From Janthinobacterium sp. ROICE36 (GTDB taxonomy: Bacteria; Pseudomonadota; Gammaproteobacteria; Burkholderiales; Burkholderiaceae_D), in assembly GCF_002869965.1 (NCBI RefSeq), contig NZ_PEBS01000019.1, forward strand, positions 24,232 to 88,231: 64,000 nucleotides of DNA, given 5' to 3'. Of this stretch, positions 38,433 through 47,012 are shown one piece after another (positions within the stretch are counted from its first letter, which is position 1; every line of letters begins with the position of its first letter). The position numbers were made by a program, and so were the translations under genes. The notes beneath the pieces were generated by a model. The model was not told the DNA's origin, searched no databases, and saw only the letters and a list, made by a program, of their open reading frames with translations.

Positions 38433-40283
38433 GTGGCTGTCCCCATGCATACCGACTGTTTCGCCCTGCTCGACGACGCCAGCACGCCAGGCGCCGGTTC
38501 GCGCCTGTACACGGGCCTGGCGGCGGTCTTGCAGTGCACCGAAGGAGATGGGTGGCCAGCCCTGCTCGAAGGGCTGCAAGCGGCTTTAAAACGCGGCCAG
38601 TACGCCGTCAGCGTATGCAGCTACGAGCTGGGGGCGCACTTGCTGGCCATGCCGCCGCGCGCGGCCGGCATCGATGCGCCGCCGCTGGCGCAAGTGCTCG
38701 TCTTTGAACACTGTAATCAGCTCTCGCAGGAAGAGCTGCTGCAGTGGCTGGCCGATCAGACGCCGGCGACGACAACGCCGGCCGGCATCGCCGGCATCCG
38801 CGCGAATGTGGATCAGGCCGAATTCACGCGCGCGCTGCACCGCATCCACGACTACATCGTGGCCGGCGACACCTATCAGGTCAACTACACCTTTCGTTTG
38901 CGCTTCGACGCCTTCGGTTCGCCCCCGGCCCTGTATGCGCGGCTGCGCGCGCGCCAGCCCGTGCCGTATGGCGCACTGGTGATGCTGCCCGATGGCGGCG
39001 CCCTGCTGTCGCTGTCGCCGGAGCTGTTCGTGCGCCATGCGCAAGGCGAATTGATGGCGCGTCCCATGAAAGGCACGGCGCCGGCCGCCCCGCCTGAGCA
39101 AATGGAAGAAAACGTGCGCCGCGCCGCCGCCCTGGCCAATGATCCGAAGAACCGCGCGGAAAACCTGATGATCGTCGACCTGCTGCGCAACGACATCGGC
39201 CGTATCGCCGCCACGGGCTCCGTCAAGGTGCCGGCCCTGTTCCAGGTGACGCGCTACAGCAGCGTGCTGCAAATGACCTCCACCGTGCAAGCGCGCCTGC
39301 GCGGCGATGCCAACCTGGCCGACATCTTCCAGGCCTTGTATCCGTGCGGCTCGATCACGGGCGCGCCCAAGCGGCGCACCATGGAAATCATCGCCGAACT
39401 GGAAGCGGCGCCGCGCGGCATCTACACGGGTGCCATCGGCTGGTTCGATCCTCCGGCCAACGGCGCTGCCCACGCGGTGGGCGACTTCTGCATGTCCGTG
39501 CCGATCCGCACGCTGGCCCTGCAAGCGGCTGGCCCTGGCGGCATCCGGCGCGGCGAAATGGGCGTGGGCGCCGGCATCGTGCTCGACAGCGATCCGCAAG
39601 AGGAATTTGCGGAATGCCAGCTCAAGGCCCGCTTCCTGACGGGGCTGAGCAACGACTTCGAACTGTTCGAGACCCTGCACGCCAGCCGCGCCGGTGGCTG
39701 CCGCCAGCAAGAGCGGCACCTGGCGCGCCTGGCCGCTTCCTGCGCCTACTTCGGTTTTGCCTGGAATGCGGACGCTGCCCGCACGGCGCTGCAGACGGCC
39801 TGCGCGGCGCGCTCCGACGATGCCCCCTTCCGCCTGCGCCTGGCGCTGCGCCAGGATGGCCAGTTCACGCTGCAAAGCGGCGCCCTGACGCCCTTGCCGG
39901 AGACCGTGAACATCCTGCTGGCGCCCGACGCCACGATTGCCGACGACCTGTTCCTGCGCCACAAGAGCAGCGTGCGCGCGCACTATGACGCGGCCTGGCG
40001 CGCGGCCGAGGCGCAAGGGGGCTTCGACATGCTGTTCTTTAACGAGCGGGGTGAGCTGACGGAAGGCGGGCGCAGCAATGTCTTCGTCCGGCTGGACGGC
40101 CACTGGCACACGCCCCCCTTGTCCTGCGGCTTGCTGCCGGGCGTGCAGCGCGCGGCCATGCTGGCCGATCCCGCCTGGAATGCGCAGGAAACCGTCATCA
40201 CGCGCGCCATGCTGGCGCAAGCGGAAGCCATCGTCGTGTGCAATGCCCTGCGCGGGGCGATGGCAGCAAAACTGATTACTTGA
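38433..40283 (+). CDS. pabB: Fused aminodeoxychorismate synthase component I and 4-amino-4-deoxychorismate lyase (PabB-PabC)
   Basis: A 616-residue fusion for p-aminobenzoate, hence folate, synthesis. Residues ~1-400 are PabB: GDTYQVNYTFRL, SLSPELFVR, RPMKGTAPA (the K-containing PIKGT-type motif), RNDIGRIA, GSITGAPKRRTME and GEMGVGAGIV. Residues ~410-616 are a PLP-dependent PabC lyase: FELFETLHA, ending SNVFVRLDGHW and GLLPGVQRA. It converts chorismate to ADC with ammonia from PabA and then to PABA. GTG 38433 or ATG 38445 could be the start. Its tail overlaps the convergent DUF1428 gene by eight bases. Confidence 0.93.
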   Translation: MAVPMHTDCFALLDDASTPGAGSRLYTGLAAVLQCTEGDGWPALLEGLQAALKRGQYAVSVCSYELGAHLLAMPPRAAGIDAPPLAQVLVFEHCNQLSQEELLQWLADQTPATTTPAGIAGIRANVDQAEFTRALHRIHDYIVAGDTYQVNYTFRLRFDAFGSPPALYARLRARQPVPYGALVMLPDGGALLSLSPELFVRHAQGELMARPMKGTAPAAPPEQMEENVRRAAALANDPKNRAENLMIVDLLRNDIGRIAATGSVKVPALFQVTRYSSVLQMTSTVQARLRGDANLADIFQALYPCGSITGAPKRRTMEIIAELEAAPRGIYTGAIGWFDPPANGAAHAVGDFCMSVPIRTLALQAAGPGGIRRGEMGVGAGIVLDSDPQEEFAECQLKARFLTGLSNDFELFETLHASRAGGCRQQERHLARLAASCAYFGFAWNADAARTALQTACAARSDDAPFRLRLALRQDGQFTLQSGALTPLPETVNILLAPDATIADDLFLRHKSSVRAHYDAAWRAAEAQGGFDMLFFNERGELTEGGRSNVFVRLDGHWHTPPLSCGLLPGVQRAAMLADPAWNAQETVITRAMLAQAEAIVVCNALRGAMAAKLIT

Positions 40284-40461
40284 TGTCAACTTGCATCTCG
40301 TAGCCGCCGTAGATCATCCGCTTGCCATCGAACGGCAGCTTGGCCGGCTTGACATCGTCTCCCACGCATTCGCGAAATTCGCCGCAGGCGCGCGACATGG
40401 CCAGATAGGTATCGAGCTTGGCCTTCGGCACGGGAACCACAAATCCATCAACATACGCCAT
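40276..40461 (-). CDS. DUF1428 (YbaA-like) protein with two internal in-frame deletions
   Basis: A 61-residue protein with the exact ends of the DUF1428 family (start AYVDGFVVPVPKAKLDTY, end LPFDGKRMIYGGYE) but only half the usual ~117 residues. Against remembered E. coli YbaA, about 10 residues are missing after residue 27 and about 47 after residue 39 (ECVGDDVKP joined directly to AKLPFDGKRM). The frame and a good ribosome binding site (GGAGAG) are kept. It is either a decaying gene that lost two segments in frame, or a minimised functional form. Confidence 0.75.
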   Translation of the reverse strand: MAYVDGFVVPVPKAKLDTYLAMSRACGEFRECVGDDVKPAKLPFDGKRMIYGGYEMQVDIK

Positions 40462-40535
40462 GATGCTCTCCTTTATGAAGACCAACGCGAACAAGCAGCT
40501 TAAGACAATGATGGCAAGACGACAAGCACGGCATT

Positions 40536-40563
40536 AAAAAAAGCAAGCGCGCAGGCCTGCTTG
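40536..40563 (-). terminator. Terminator of the glutathione peroxidase gene
   Basis: On the minus strand CAAGC...GCTTG plus an inner GC pair form an imperfect stem, followed by a seven-base T run, 13 bp after the stop codon. Confidence 0.65.
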
Positions 40564-40575
40564 TATGTCGGCAAC

Positions 40576-41169
40576 TTACATTGCCAGCGCTTTTTCCAAC
40601 GCGCCAACGAGTTTCTTGTCGTCCGGCGTCACCTTGCTGGGGAAGCTTTCCACCACTTTACCGTGGCGGTCGATCAGGTATTTATGGAAATTCCAGGCAG
40701 GCGTCTTGCCCGTCTGCTTGATCAGGTCCACGTACAGCGGATTCGGCGTGGAACCGGAAACGACGGACTTCGAAAACATGGGGAACTTCACGCCATAGGT
40801 GTTGTAACAAAAATCGGCGATTTCCTTGCTGTTGCCGGGCTCCTGCTTGCCGAAATCGTTCGACGGGAAGCCCAGCACCACCAGGCCCTTGCTACCGTAC
40901 TTCGCGTACAGCGCTTCCAGCCCTTCGTATTGATTGGTAAAACCGCAATAACTGGCCGTATTCACCACCAGCACGACCTTGCCCGCGTACTGGCACAGGT
41001 TTTGCGGCGTTTCATCCTGCAAACGGTTGAACGTTTGCTTGAGGATGGCGGGGCAGGCGGCTGGCGCGGCAGCAGCGGTGACGGTTTCGGCAGCATGGGC
41101 TGGAACGCTCATGCCAACGCCGGCGGCAAGGGTGGTCAGCGCAAACAGCTGGGCAAAGGTCTTGGACAT
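40576..41169 (-). CDS. Glutathione peroxidase-type thiol peroxidase, exported
   Basis: A 197-residue protein: a Sec signal peptide (SKTFAQLFALTTLAAGVGMSVPAHA, cleavage after AHA) and a GPx domain with VVLVVNTASYCGFTNQYEGL (peroxidatic Cys), LGFPSNDFGKQEPG and WNFHKYLIDRHGKVV. It reduces peroxides, in bacteria usually with thioredoxin-like donors. A signal peptide is uncommon for this family and places the enzyme in the periplasm. Two in-frame ATGs (41181, 41169); the second leaves a normal signal peptide with GGTG upstream. Confidence 0.9.
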   Translation of the reverse strand: MSKTFAQLFALTTLAAGVGMSVPAHAAETVTAAAAPAACPAILKQTFNRLQDETPQNLCQYAGKVVLVVNTASYCGFTNQYEGLEALYAKYGSKGLVVLGFPSNDFGKQEPGNSKEIADFCYNTYGVKFPMFSKSVVSGSTPNPLYVDLIKQTGKTPAWNFHKYLIDRHGKVVESFPSKVTPDDKKLVGALEKALAM

Positions 41170-41346
41170 GAAGGGCACCATGGTTGAAAAGGAAAAAAAA
41201 CCATTCTATGCCAAACGCCGCGCACGCGTATGAGGGCCACAACAACAGCGATTGCTTGAGCGATATCAACGACCGTGCAGTACTTGCCCAATACACAGTT
41301 TTTTTACCTATGCTCGGCCTTCCTGTCCTTGCCTTGTGGAGTAGCC

Positions 41347-42483
41347 ATGTCCTTCCCGCACCTGACCGCGCACCTGACCACACTAACCACCGCCCTGCTG
41401 GCCGCCAGCCTGCTCATCCTGGCGCCTGGCGGCGCGCATGCCGCCACGGCTGCCAAAGCCGTCAAGCCCGCCGCGACCAGGGATGCCCCCGCCCTGCCCG
41501 CCTACCAGGCTGACCTGAGCCAGACCACCGTATCGGGCCTGTCTTCGGGCGGCTTCATGGCGGCGCAATTTGCCGTCGCCTACTCGGCCACTGTCGCCGG
41601 CGCCGGCATCATCGCCGGCGGCCCGTATTGCTGCTCGGGTCAGCCGGGCCGCTTTCCCTACATTCCCTATTTGACGAATGCCCTGACCACCTGCATGAAT
41701 CCGGGCAGCGCACAGGTGGCGCCGCCTGTCGCCAGCGAATTGCTGCGCGCGGCGAACGATTTTGCGCGCGCCCGTCTCATCGACGACACGGCCAACCTGA
41801 AACGCCAGCGCGTATATCTGTTCAGCGGAACGAAAGACCAGACCGTGACGCGGCCGGTGGTGGAGCAGGTGGAAAAATTCTATCAACTGGCGGGCACGCC
41901 GGCGGCGCAGATCCGCTTCGTCGATACGGTCGGCGCGGGCCATGCCATCCTGACCGACAGCAATCAGGACAAGCCCTGCGCCGTGACGGACTCGCCGTTC
42001 ATCAATGACTGCGACTTCGTGCAGGCGCGCGACATCCTGCAGCACCTGTACCCGGACCTGCAGCCTTCGTCGACCACCTTGACGGGCAGGCTGATCGCAT
42101 TCAACCAGCGCAGCTTCATCCAGAGCGCGTACTCCAGCATGAGCAATACGGGCTACGCCTACATCCCGAAAGCCTGCGACAGCGAGAGCTGCCGCGTGCA
42201 TGTGGTCTTCCACGGCTGCCTGCAAACGACGCAAGCCATCGGCAACCGCTTCTACACCACCACCGGCTACAACCAGGTGGCGGACGCCAACAAGATCATC
42301 GTGCTGTATCCGCAGGCCGAACCGAGCCCCATCTACCCGTACAACCCGAAAGGCTGCTGGGATTTCTGGGGCTACACCAGCATCAATCCGATCGACCCGG
42401 ATTTTTACCGCAAGAGCGGCACGCAGATGGAAGCGGTCAAGGGCATGCTGGACAGGTTGGCTGCGCGCCGCGGTTCACGTTAA
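41347..42483 (+). CDS. Extracellular PHB depolymerase-like esterase (type 2 catalytic order)
   Basis: A 378-residue protein with a signal peptide (LLAASLLILAPGGAHA, cleavage after AHA). The lipase box GLSSGGFMA is near the mature N-terminus, aspartate in GTKDQTV, histidine in GAGHAIL, and the oxyanion motif HGCLQTTQ is far C-terminal. Order Ser-Asp-His-oxyanion is the circularly permuted type 2 catalytic domain of PHB depolymerases. Paired cysteines (YCCSG, CDSESCRVH) suit an exported protein. No separate substrate-binding domain is present, which sets it apart from classical extracellular depolymerases. Confidence 0.85.
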   Translation: MSFPHLTAHLTTLTTALLAASLLILAPGGAHAATAAKAVKPAATRDAPALPAYQADLSQTTVSGLSSGGFMAAQFAVAYSATVAGAGIIAGGPYCCSGQPGRFPYIPYLTNALTTCMNPGSAQVAPPVASELLRAANDFARARLIDDTANLKRQRVYLFSGTKDQTVTRPVVEQVEKFYQLAGTPAAQIRFVDTVGAGHAILTDSNQDKPCAVTDSPFINDCDFVQARDILQHLYPDLQPSSTTLTGRLIAFNQRSFIQSAYSSMSNTGYAYIPKACDSESCRVHVVFHGCLQTTQAIGNRFYTTTGYNQVADANKIIVLYPQAEPSPIYPYNPKGCWDFWGYTSINPIDPDFYRKSGTQMEAVKGMLDRLAARRGSR

Positions 42484-42489
42484 GCTGCC

Positions 42490-43944
42490 TTAGATGCCGC
42501 CCATGCAGATGTATTTGATAACGAGATAATCCTCGATACCATAGGTCGACCCTTCACGGCCCAGGCCAGATTGCTTGACGCCGCCGAAGGGCGCGATCTC
42601 GTTCGAGATCAGGCCCGTGTTGACGCCAACCATGCCCGTTTCCAGGCATTCCGCCACGCGCCAGATGCGGCCGATGTCGCGCGAATAGAAGTAGGCGGCC
42701 AGGCCGAATTCCGTGTTGTTGGCCAGCGCGATGACTTCATCGTCCGTCTTGAAGCGGAACAGCGGCGCCAGCGGACCGAAGGTTTCTTCGGTGGCCACAC
42801 GCATGTCGTTCGTCACGGCGGCGATGATGGTCGGCTCGAAGAAGCCGTTGCCCAGCGCATGGCGCTTGCCGCCGGCCAGCAGCCGGCCGCCCTTGGCCAA
42901 GGCGTCAGCCACGTGCTCTTCCACCTTGGCGACGGCCTTGGCGTCGATCAGCGGGCCTTGCGTGACGCCTGCCTCGATGCCATTGCCCACCTTCAGCTTG
43001 GCCACGGCAGCCACCAGCTTCTCGGCAAACGCGTCATATACGCTGTCCTGCACGTACAGGCGGTTGGCGCAGACGCAGGTCTGGCCCGCATTGCGGTATT
43101 TCGAGGCGATGGCGCCTTCCACTGCCGCGTCCAGGTCGGCGTCGTCGAAGACGATGAACGGCGCATTGCCGCCCAGTTCCAGCGACAGCTTCTTGATCGT
43201 TGGCGCGCATTGTTCGGCCAGCAAACGGCCCACCTGGGTCGAACCCGTAAACGTCAGCTTGCGCACGATGGGGTTTGACGTCATTTCGCCGCCGATGTCT
43301 TTCGGCGCACCGGTGACGATGCTGAACACCCCGGCGGGCACGCCCGCGCGCTCGGCCAGCACGGCCAGCGCCAGCGCGGAAAACGGTGTTGCTTCGGCCG
43401 GTTTCAAGACCATCGGACAGCCGGCTGCCAGGGCTGGGCCGACTTTGCGCGTGATCATGGCGGCGGGGAAATTCCACGGCGTGATGGCGGCGCACACGCC
43501 GATCGGCTCCTTGGTGATGACCAGGCGGCGGTCCGGCCACGGCGATTGCAGGGTATCGCCCGCGACGCGCTTGCCTTCTTCGGCAAACCACTCGATGAAC
43601 GAAGCACCGAACTGTACTTCCCCCTTCGCTTCCGGCAAGGGCTTGCCCTGCTCGGTGGTCATGATCAGCGCCAGGTCGTCGGCGTTTTCCAGGATCAGGT
43701 CATGCCAGCGGCGCAGCACGGCCGCGCGTTCCTTGGCCGTCTTCTTGCGCCAGGCAGGCCAGGCGGCATTGGCCGCCTCGATGGCGCGGCGCGTCTCGGC
43801 TGCGCCCATCAGGGGCACCGTGCCGATATGCTCGCCGGTGGCGGGATTGCTCACGTTAATCGTCTGGCCACCGTCGGCATCAGCCCAGGCTCCATTCACG
43901 TAAGCCTGGTGACGCAACAAGGTAGGATCTTTCAACTGCAGCAT
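42490..43944 (-). CDS. gabD: NAD(P)-dependent succinate-semialdehyde dehydrogenase
   Basis: A 484-residue aldehyde dehydrogenase. Catalytic Cys in NAGQTCVCANRLYVQ, Glu in LELGGNAPFIVFDD, cofactor motif FTGSTQVGRLL and the GabD signature ITPWNFPAAMITRKVGPALAAGCPMVLKPA. It oxidises succinate semialdehyde to succinate. Related enzymes also serve as alpha-ketoglutarate-semialdehyde dehydrogenases, the last Weimberg step, relevant because no other candidate is seen near the xylose genes starting 1.5 kb away. GGAG precedes the ATG. Confidence 0.92.
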   Translation of the reverse strand: MLQLKDPTLLRHQAYVNGAWADADGGQTINVSNPATGEHIGTVPLMGAAETRRAIEAANAAWPAWRKKTAKERAAVLRRWHDLILENADDLALIMTTEQGKPLPEAKGEVQFGASFIEWFAEEGKRVAGDTLQSPWPDRRLVITKEPIGVCAAITPWNFPAAMITRKVGPALAAGCPMVLKPAEATPFSALALAVLAERAGVPAGVFSIVTGAPKDIGGEMTSNPIVRKLTFTGSTQVGRLLAEQCAPTIKKLSLELGGNAPFIVFDDADLDAAVEGAIASKYRNAGQTCVCANRLYVQDSVYDAFAEKLVAAVAKLKVGNGIEAGVTQGPLIDAKAVAKVEEHVADALAKGGRLLAGGKRHALGNGFFEPTIIAAVTNDMRVATEETFGPLAPLFRFKTDDEVIALANNTEFGLAAYFYSRDIGRIWRVAECLETGMVGVNTGLISNEIAPFGGVKQSGLGREGSTYGIEDYLVIKYICMGGI

Positions 43945-44024
43945 ATGGATCTCCGGTCTGGTTTGAATTATCGACGAGGGATACTATGCCACAGCGCGGC
44001 GGATTCCGCAGGCGGAGTATGGAA

Positions 44025-44867
44025 CTACTCGACCTTGAAAGACGACAGTTTCGGGTCCGGCGCCGGGTATTCCAGCTTCATGCCCTGCAGCGTTTCCAGC
44101 AGCAGCGAGGCGACCACCAGGTTGCGCTGGGTCTTGGAATTGGACGGCACAACGTACCATGGCGCGTGATCGGCATCGGTCTCGCGGATCGCGGTTTCAT
44201 AGGCGCGCTGGTAGCCATCCCACTTCTTGCGCTGGGCGATGTCGTTGGGATCGAACTTCCACTGACGGTCGGGATCGTCGAGCCGCTCCTGCAGCCGCCC
44301 CCGTTGCTCATCCTTCGAGATATGCAGGAAGACTTTCAGGATGACGGTGCCCGTTTCGCTCAGCATGCGCTCGAAATCGCGGATCTGCGCGTAGCGGCGC
44401 TGGCATTCGGCCTTGTCGATCATGTCCTGCACGCGCGTGATCAGCACATCTTCGTAATGACTGCGGTTGAAGATGGCGATCTCGCCCTTCACGGGCACGT
44501 GCTGGTGCACACGCCACAGGTAATCGTGCGCCAGTTCGATATCGGTGGGGCCCTTGAACGCCACGGCGCGGATGCCCATCGGGTTGATATTGCTGAAAAT
44601 GGCCTTGACTGTACCATCCTTGCCCGAGGTATCCATGCCCTGCAGGACCAGCAGCAGCTTTTTCTTGTGCTGTGCATACAGCATGCTCTGGCACTCGGCG
44701 ATCTGCGCCGTCAGCGCCACGGTTTCCTCGCGGTCCAGGGCCTTGCACTGGGCCGCCGTCAGCTTTTTGTTCGCCGCCTTGGTGGCAGCGCCCAGCAGGC
44801 GCTTGCCGGCGAAATCCTCGTTCAGGTCGAAGCCGTGGCCGGCACGGAATTGCGTACGCGCCTTCAT
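44025..44867 (-). CDS. ppk2: Polyphosphate kinase 2 family protein (PPK2)
   Basis: A 280-residue PPK2 protein with Walker A LQGMDTSGKDGTV, Walker B region IAIFNRSHYEDVL and lid residues around RDFERMLSETG. PPK2 enzymes use polyphosphate to phosphorylate nucleoside mono- or diphosphates; class (ADP, AMP or GDP) cannot be set by eye. The start overlaps the CoA-binding protein gene by four bases (ATGA), so they form a two-gene operon. Confidence 0.9.
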   Translation of the reverse strand: MKARTQFRAGHGFDLNEDFAGKRLLGAATKAANKKLTAAQCKALDREETVALTAQIAECQSMLYAQHKKKLLLVLQGMDTSGKDGTVKAIFSNINPMGIRAVAFKGPTDIELAHDYLWRVHQHVPVKGEIAIFNRSHYEDVLITRVQDMIDKAECQRRYAQIRDFERMLSETGTVILKVFLHISKDEQRGRLQERLDDPDRQWKFDPNDIAQRKKWDGYQRAYETAIRETDADHAPWYVVPSNSKTQRNLVVASLLLETLQGMKLEYPAPDPKLSSFKVE

Positions 44868-45286
44868 GCCGTCACCGCCAGCTTGCGGTGCTCAATTTTC
44901 GTGCAGTGGTCCATGACCACCTCCAGCCCAGCCGCCCGCGCCAGCTGCGCCGCCGCCTCGTTGACGATATCGAGCTGCAGCCACACACAGCCCGCCTTGA
45001 CGGCGATGGCTTCCTCGGCGATGGGCAAGATATCCTCGGACTTGCGGAAGCAATCGACGATATCGATGCGCGCCGGCGCCACAGCAGCTGCGGCCTCCGT
45101 CAGGGTGGCATAGGCGCGCTGGCCCAGCACTTCCTTACCGGCGAGGGTCGGATTGACGGGCAGCACGCGATAGCCATGCTGCAGCAGGTAATCGGCCACT
45201 TCATGGCTGGCGCGTTCGGGCTTGTCGGACATGCCGACGATGGCGATGATGCGGCTGTCTTGCAGGATGCGGGCGATGTTGGGCAT
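44864..45286 (-). CDS. CoA-binding protein (YccU family)
   Basis: A 140-residue single CoA-binding Rossmann domain: IARILQDSRIIAIVGMSDKPERASHEVADYLLQHGYRVLPVNP, then DCFRKSEDILPIAEEA and GCVWLQLDIVNEAAA. The YccU family resembles the CoA-binding domain of succinyl-CoA synthetase alpha; function unknown. Coupled to ppk2. No clear ribosome binding site upstream of ATG 45286. Confidence 0.85.
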   Translation of the reverse strand: MPNIARILQDSRIIAIVGMSDKPERASHEVADYLLQHGYRVLPVNPTLAGKEVLGQRAYATLTEAAAAVAPARIDIVDCFRKSEDILPIAEEAIAVKAGCVWLQLDIVNEAAAQLARAAGLEVVMDHCTKIEHRKLAVTA

Positions 45287-45324
45287 ATTCGGGTCGTAGT
45301 CAGGCGTGCGACATTGCCCGCCTA

Positions 45325-45349
45325 GCGTAGCAGAAAAAACCTGCTGCGC
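45325..45349. other. Stem-loop upstream of the CoA-binding protein gene
   Basis: GCGTAGCAG / CTGCTGCGC (one G-T wobble) with an A-rich loop, in the 139-bp gap between the sugar-acid operon's end and the CoA-binding protein start. It may end the dgoA transcript or be a leader structure. Confidence 0.35.
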
Positions 45350-45425
45350 GGTGCGATTTGCGGCCTCCGATGCTCACTGTGCATTCGCACTGCTCCGCTT
45401 CTCAGCCACAACTCACTGCCGCTCG

Positions 45426-46091
45426 CTACGGTTTTATCACAAGGACACTACTCTGAGAACGCACGGCCGCCATCTTCGCCACGAAGGCTTGCGCGCGCGC
45501 CGTCACGGCCGCATAGTCGCCCGTGGCGCCAGGGCCACTCAGGCTGCTGCCGATGCCCACGGCCACGGCGCCGCTGGCGAACCATGCATGCAGGTTCTCC
45601 ACCGTCACGCCGCCCGTGGGCATCAACGGCGCCTGCGGCAAGGGCGCGCGCAGAGCCTTGATGTAGGCGGGACCGAACATCTCGGCGGGGAAGACCTTGA
45701 CGATGTCGGCGCCCGCCTGCAGGGCCGTGACGATTTCCGTCGGCGTCATCGCCCCCGGCATGGCCAGCACCTGGTAGCGCTGGCACAGCGCGATGGTTTC
45801 TACATTCACGCCGGGCGAGATGATGAACTGGGCACCGGCCAGGATGGCGGCGCGCGCCGTCTCGGTATCGAGCACCGTGCCCGCGCCCAGCAAAACTTCG
45901 TCGCCATGGCGTTCGCGCAGGGTGCGCAGCACGCCCAGGGTATCGGGCGTGGTGAACGCCACTTCCAGCGCCGTGATACCGCCGGCGATGCACGCCTCGG
46001 CGATCTGCAAGGCCGCCTGCGCCGAAGGGGCGCGCACGATGCCCACCATGCCCCGTTCGAGGATGCCCTCGAAAACCGTGTGTTTTTGCAT
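45426..46091 (-). CDS. dgoA: 2-dehydro-3-deoxy-6-phosphogalactonate aldolase
   Basis: A 221-residue class I aldolase of the KDPG/KDPGal family: IVRAPSAQAALQIAEACIAGGITALEVAFTTP (substrate phosphate region), LLGAGTVLDTETARAAI and Schiff-base lysine in ADIVKVFPAEMFGP, ending LMPTGGVT. It splits KDPGal to pyruvate and glyceraldehyde-3-phosphate, the last step of the De Ley-Doudoroff route. Genomic pairing with dgoK favours KDPGal over KDPG. It is 13 bp downstream of the lactonase gene, last gene of the operon. Confidence 0.88.
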   Translation of the reverse strand: MQKHTVFEGILERGMVGIVRAPSAQAALQIAEACIAGGITALEVAFTTPDTLGVLRTLRERHGDEVLLGAGTVLDTETARAAILAGAQFIISPGVNVETIALCQRYQVLAMPGAMTPTEIVTALQAGADIVKVFPAEMFGPAYIKALRAPLPQAPLMPTGGVTVENLHAWFASGAVAVGIGSSLSGPGATGDYAAVTARAQAFVAKMAAVRSQSSVLVIKP

Positions 46092-46104
46092 CTGCTCTCT
46101 CCTG

Positions 46105-46998
46105 TCAGGCCGGCAGGGCGCCAAAGCGCACTTCCGGCAAACCGCGCACGTCCACCTGGCGCGCATGAAACAATCCCCCGGCCAGCGGTTCGCTTGCCAG
46201 CTGCGCCGACGTCAAACTCTCCTGAGCGGTGGTGACGAACAATTCGTCGTAGTGCGGCCCGCCCAGGCTCACGCAACTGGGCTGCGACACGGGCAAGGTG
46301 ATCGCGCGCTCGACCCTGCCATCCGGCGCGAAGCGCAAGACCCTGCCGGCGCCCCACTGCGCGCTCCACAGGTGGTCGTGCGCATCGATGGTGGCGCCGT
46401 CGGCCGCGCCGGGACCGGAATCGAGCACGGCAAAGACGCGTACCCGGCTGGCGTCGCCCCCCAGGTAATCGTCCCAGCGGTAGATCGCCTTCTTCATCGA
46501 GTCGCAAAAATACATGGCCGTGCCATCGACGCTGAAGCAGATACTGTTCGAGATGGCGACCGGCGGCAGCGGCAAGCGCTCCAGCGTCAAGTCCAGGTTG
46601 AGGCGGTAGAAGCTGGCGATCGCATCGCGGCACGGGCGCTCATCGAGCGTGCCGAAGACAAAGCGTCCCTGGCGGTCGCAGCGGCCATCGTTCAGGCGCG
46701 TCATGGGCAAGTCCCCCTCCAGCGTGTGCAAGGGCGTGACGGCCCCGCTAAGCGCGTCAAACCAGGCCAGGCGCGAAGCCAGACCGAGCAGCAGCACGTC
46801 GTCGTTGTCCGTCAGCGCGAAACACGCCAGGCGCTCGGGCATGGCCCAGCTCTGGCGTTCGCCCGTGGCCAGCACCAGCGCATGCAACTGGCAGCCTTCG
46901 ATATTCGTCCAGAAAACGCGGCCGCTGCGTTCGCACCAGCGCACGCCCTCGCCCAGGAAGTTCTGCGCATCGACCAGTAATTGGGCCCGTGTCCCCAT
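46105..46998 (-). CDS. SMP-30/gluconolactonase family sugar lactonase
   Basis: A 297-residue six-bladed beta-propeller. Metal-site residues are in place: Glu in FLGEGVRW, Asn/Asp in TRLNDGRCDRQGRFVFGT, Asn in AISNSICFS and Asp in ADGATIDAHDHLW. The family hydrolyses aldonolactones (galactono-, arabino-, xylono-) to aldonates, the step between a sugar dehydrogenase and the dehydratases encoded nearby. GAAGGA precedes the ATG. Probably shared by both sugar pathways, since no other lactonase is present. Confidence 0.9.
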   Translation of the reverse strand: MGTRAQLLVDAQNFLGEGVRWCERSGRVFWTNIEGCQLHALVLATGERQSWAMPERLACFALTDNDDVLLLGLASRLAWFDALSGAVTPLHTLEGDLPMTRLNDGRCDRQGRFVFGTLDERPCRDAIASFYRLNLDLTLERLPLPPVAISNSICFSVDGTAMYFCDSMKKAIYRWDDYLGGDASRVRVFAVLDSGPGAADGATIDAHDHLWSAQWGAGRVLRFAPDGRVERAITLPVSQPSCVSLGGPHYDELFVTTAQESLTSAQLASEPLAGGLFHARQVDVRGLPEVRFGALPA

Positions 46999-47012
46999 GT
47001 CTGTTCCTTCTT

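Noticed and set aside
38586..40289. 567-codon minus-strand open frame
   Set aside because: Antisense to the pabB-pabC fusion; composition is a His/Gln/Arg/Gly shadow pattern.
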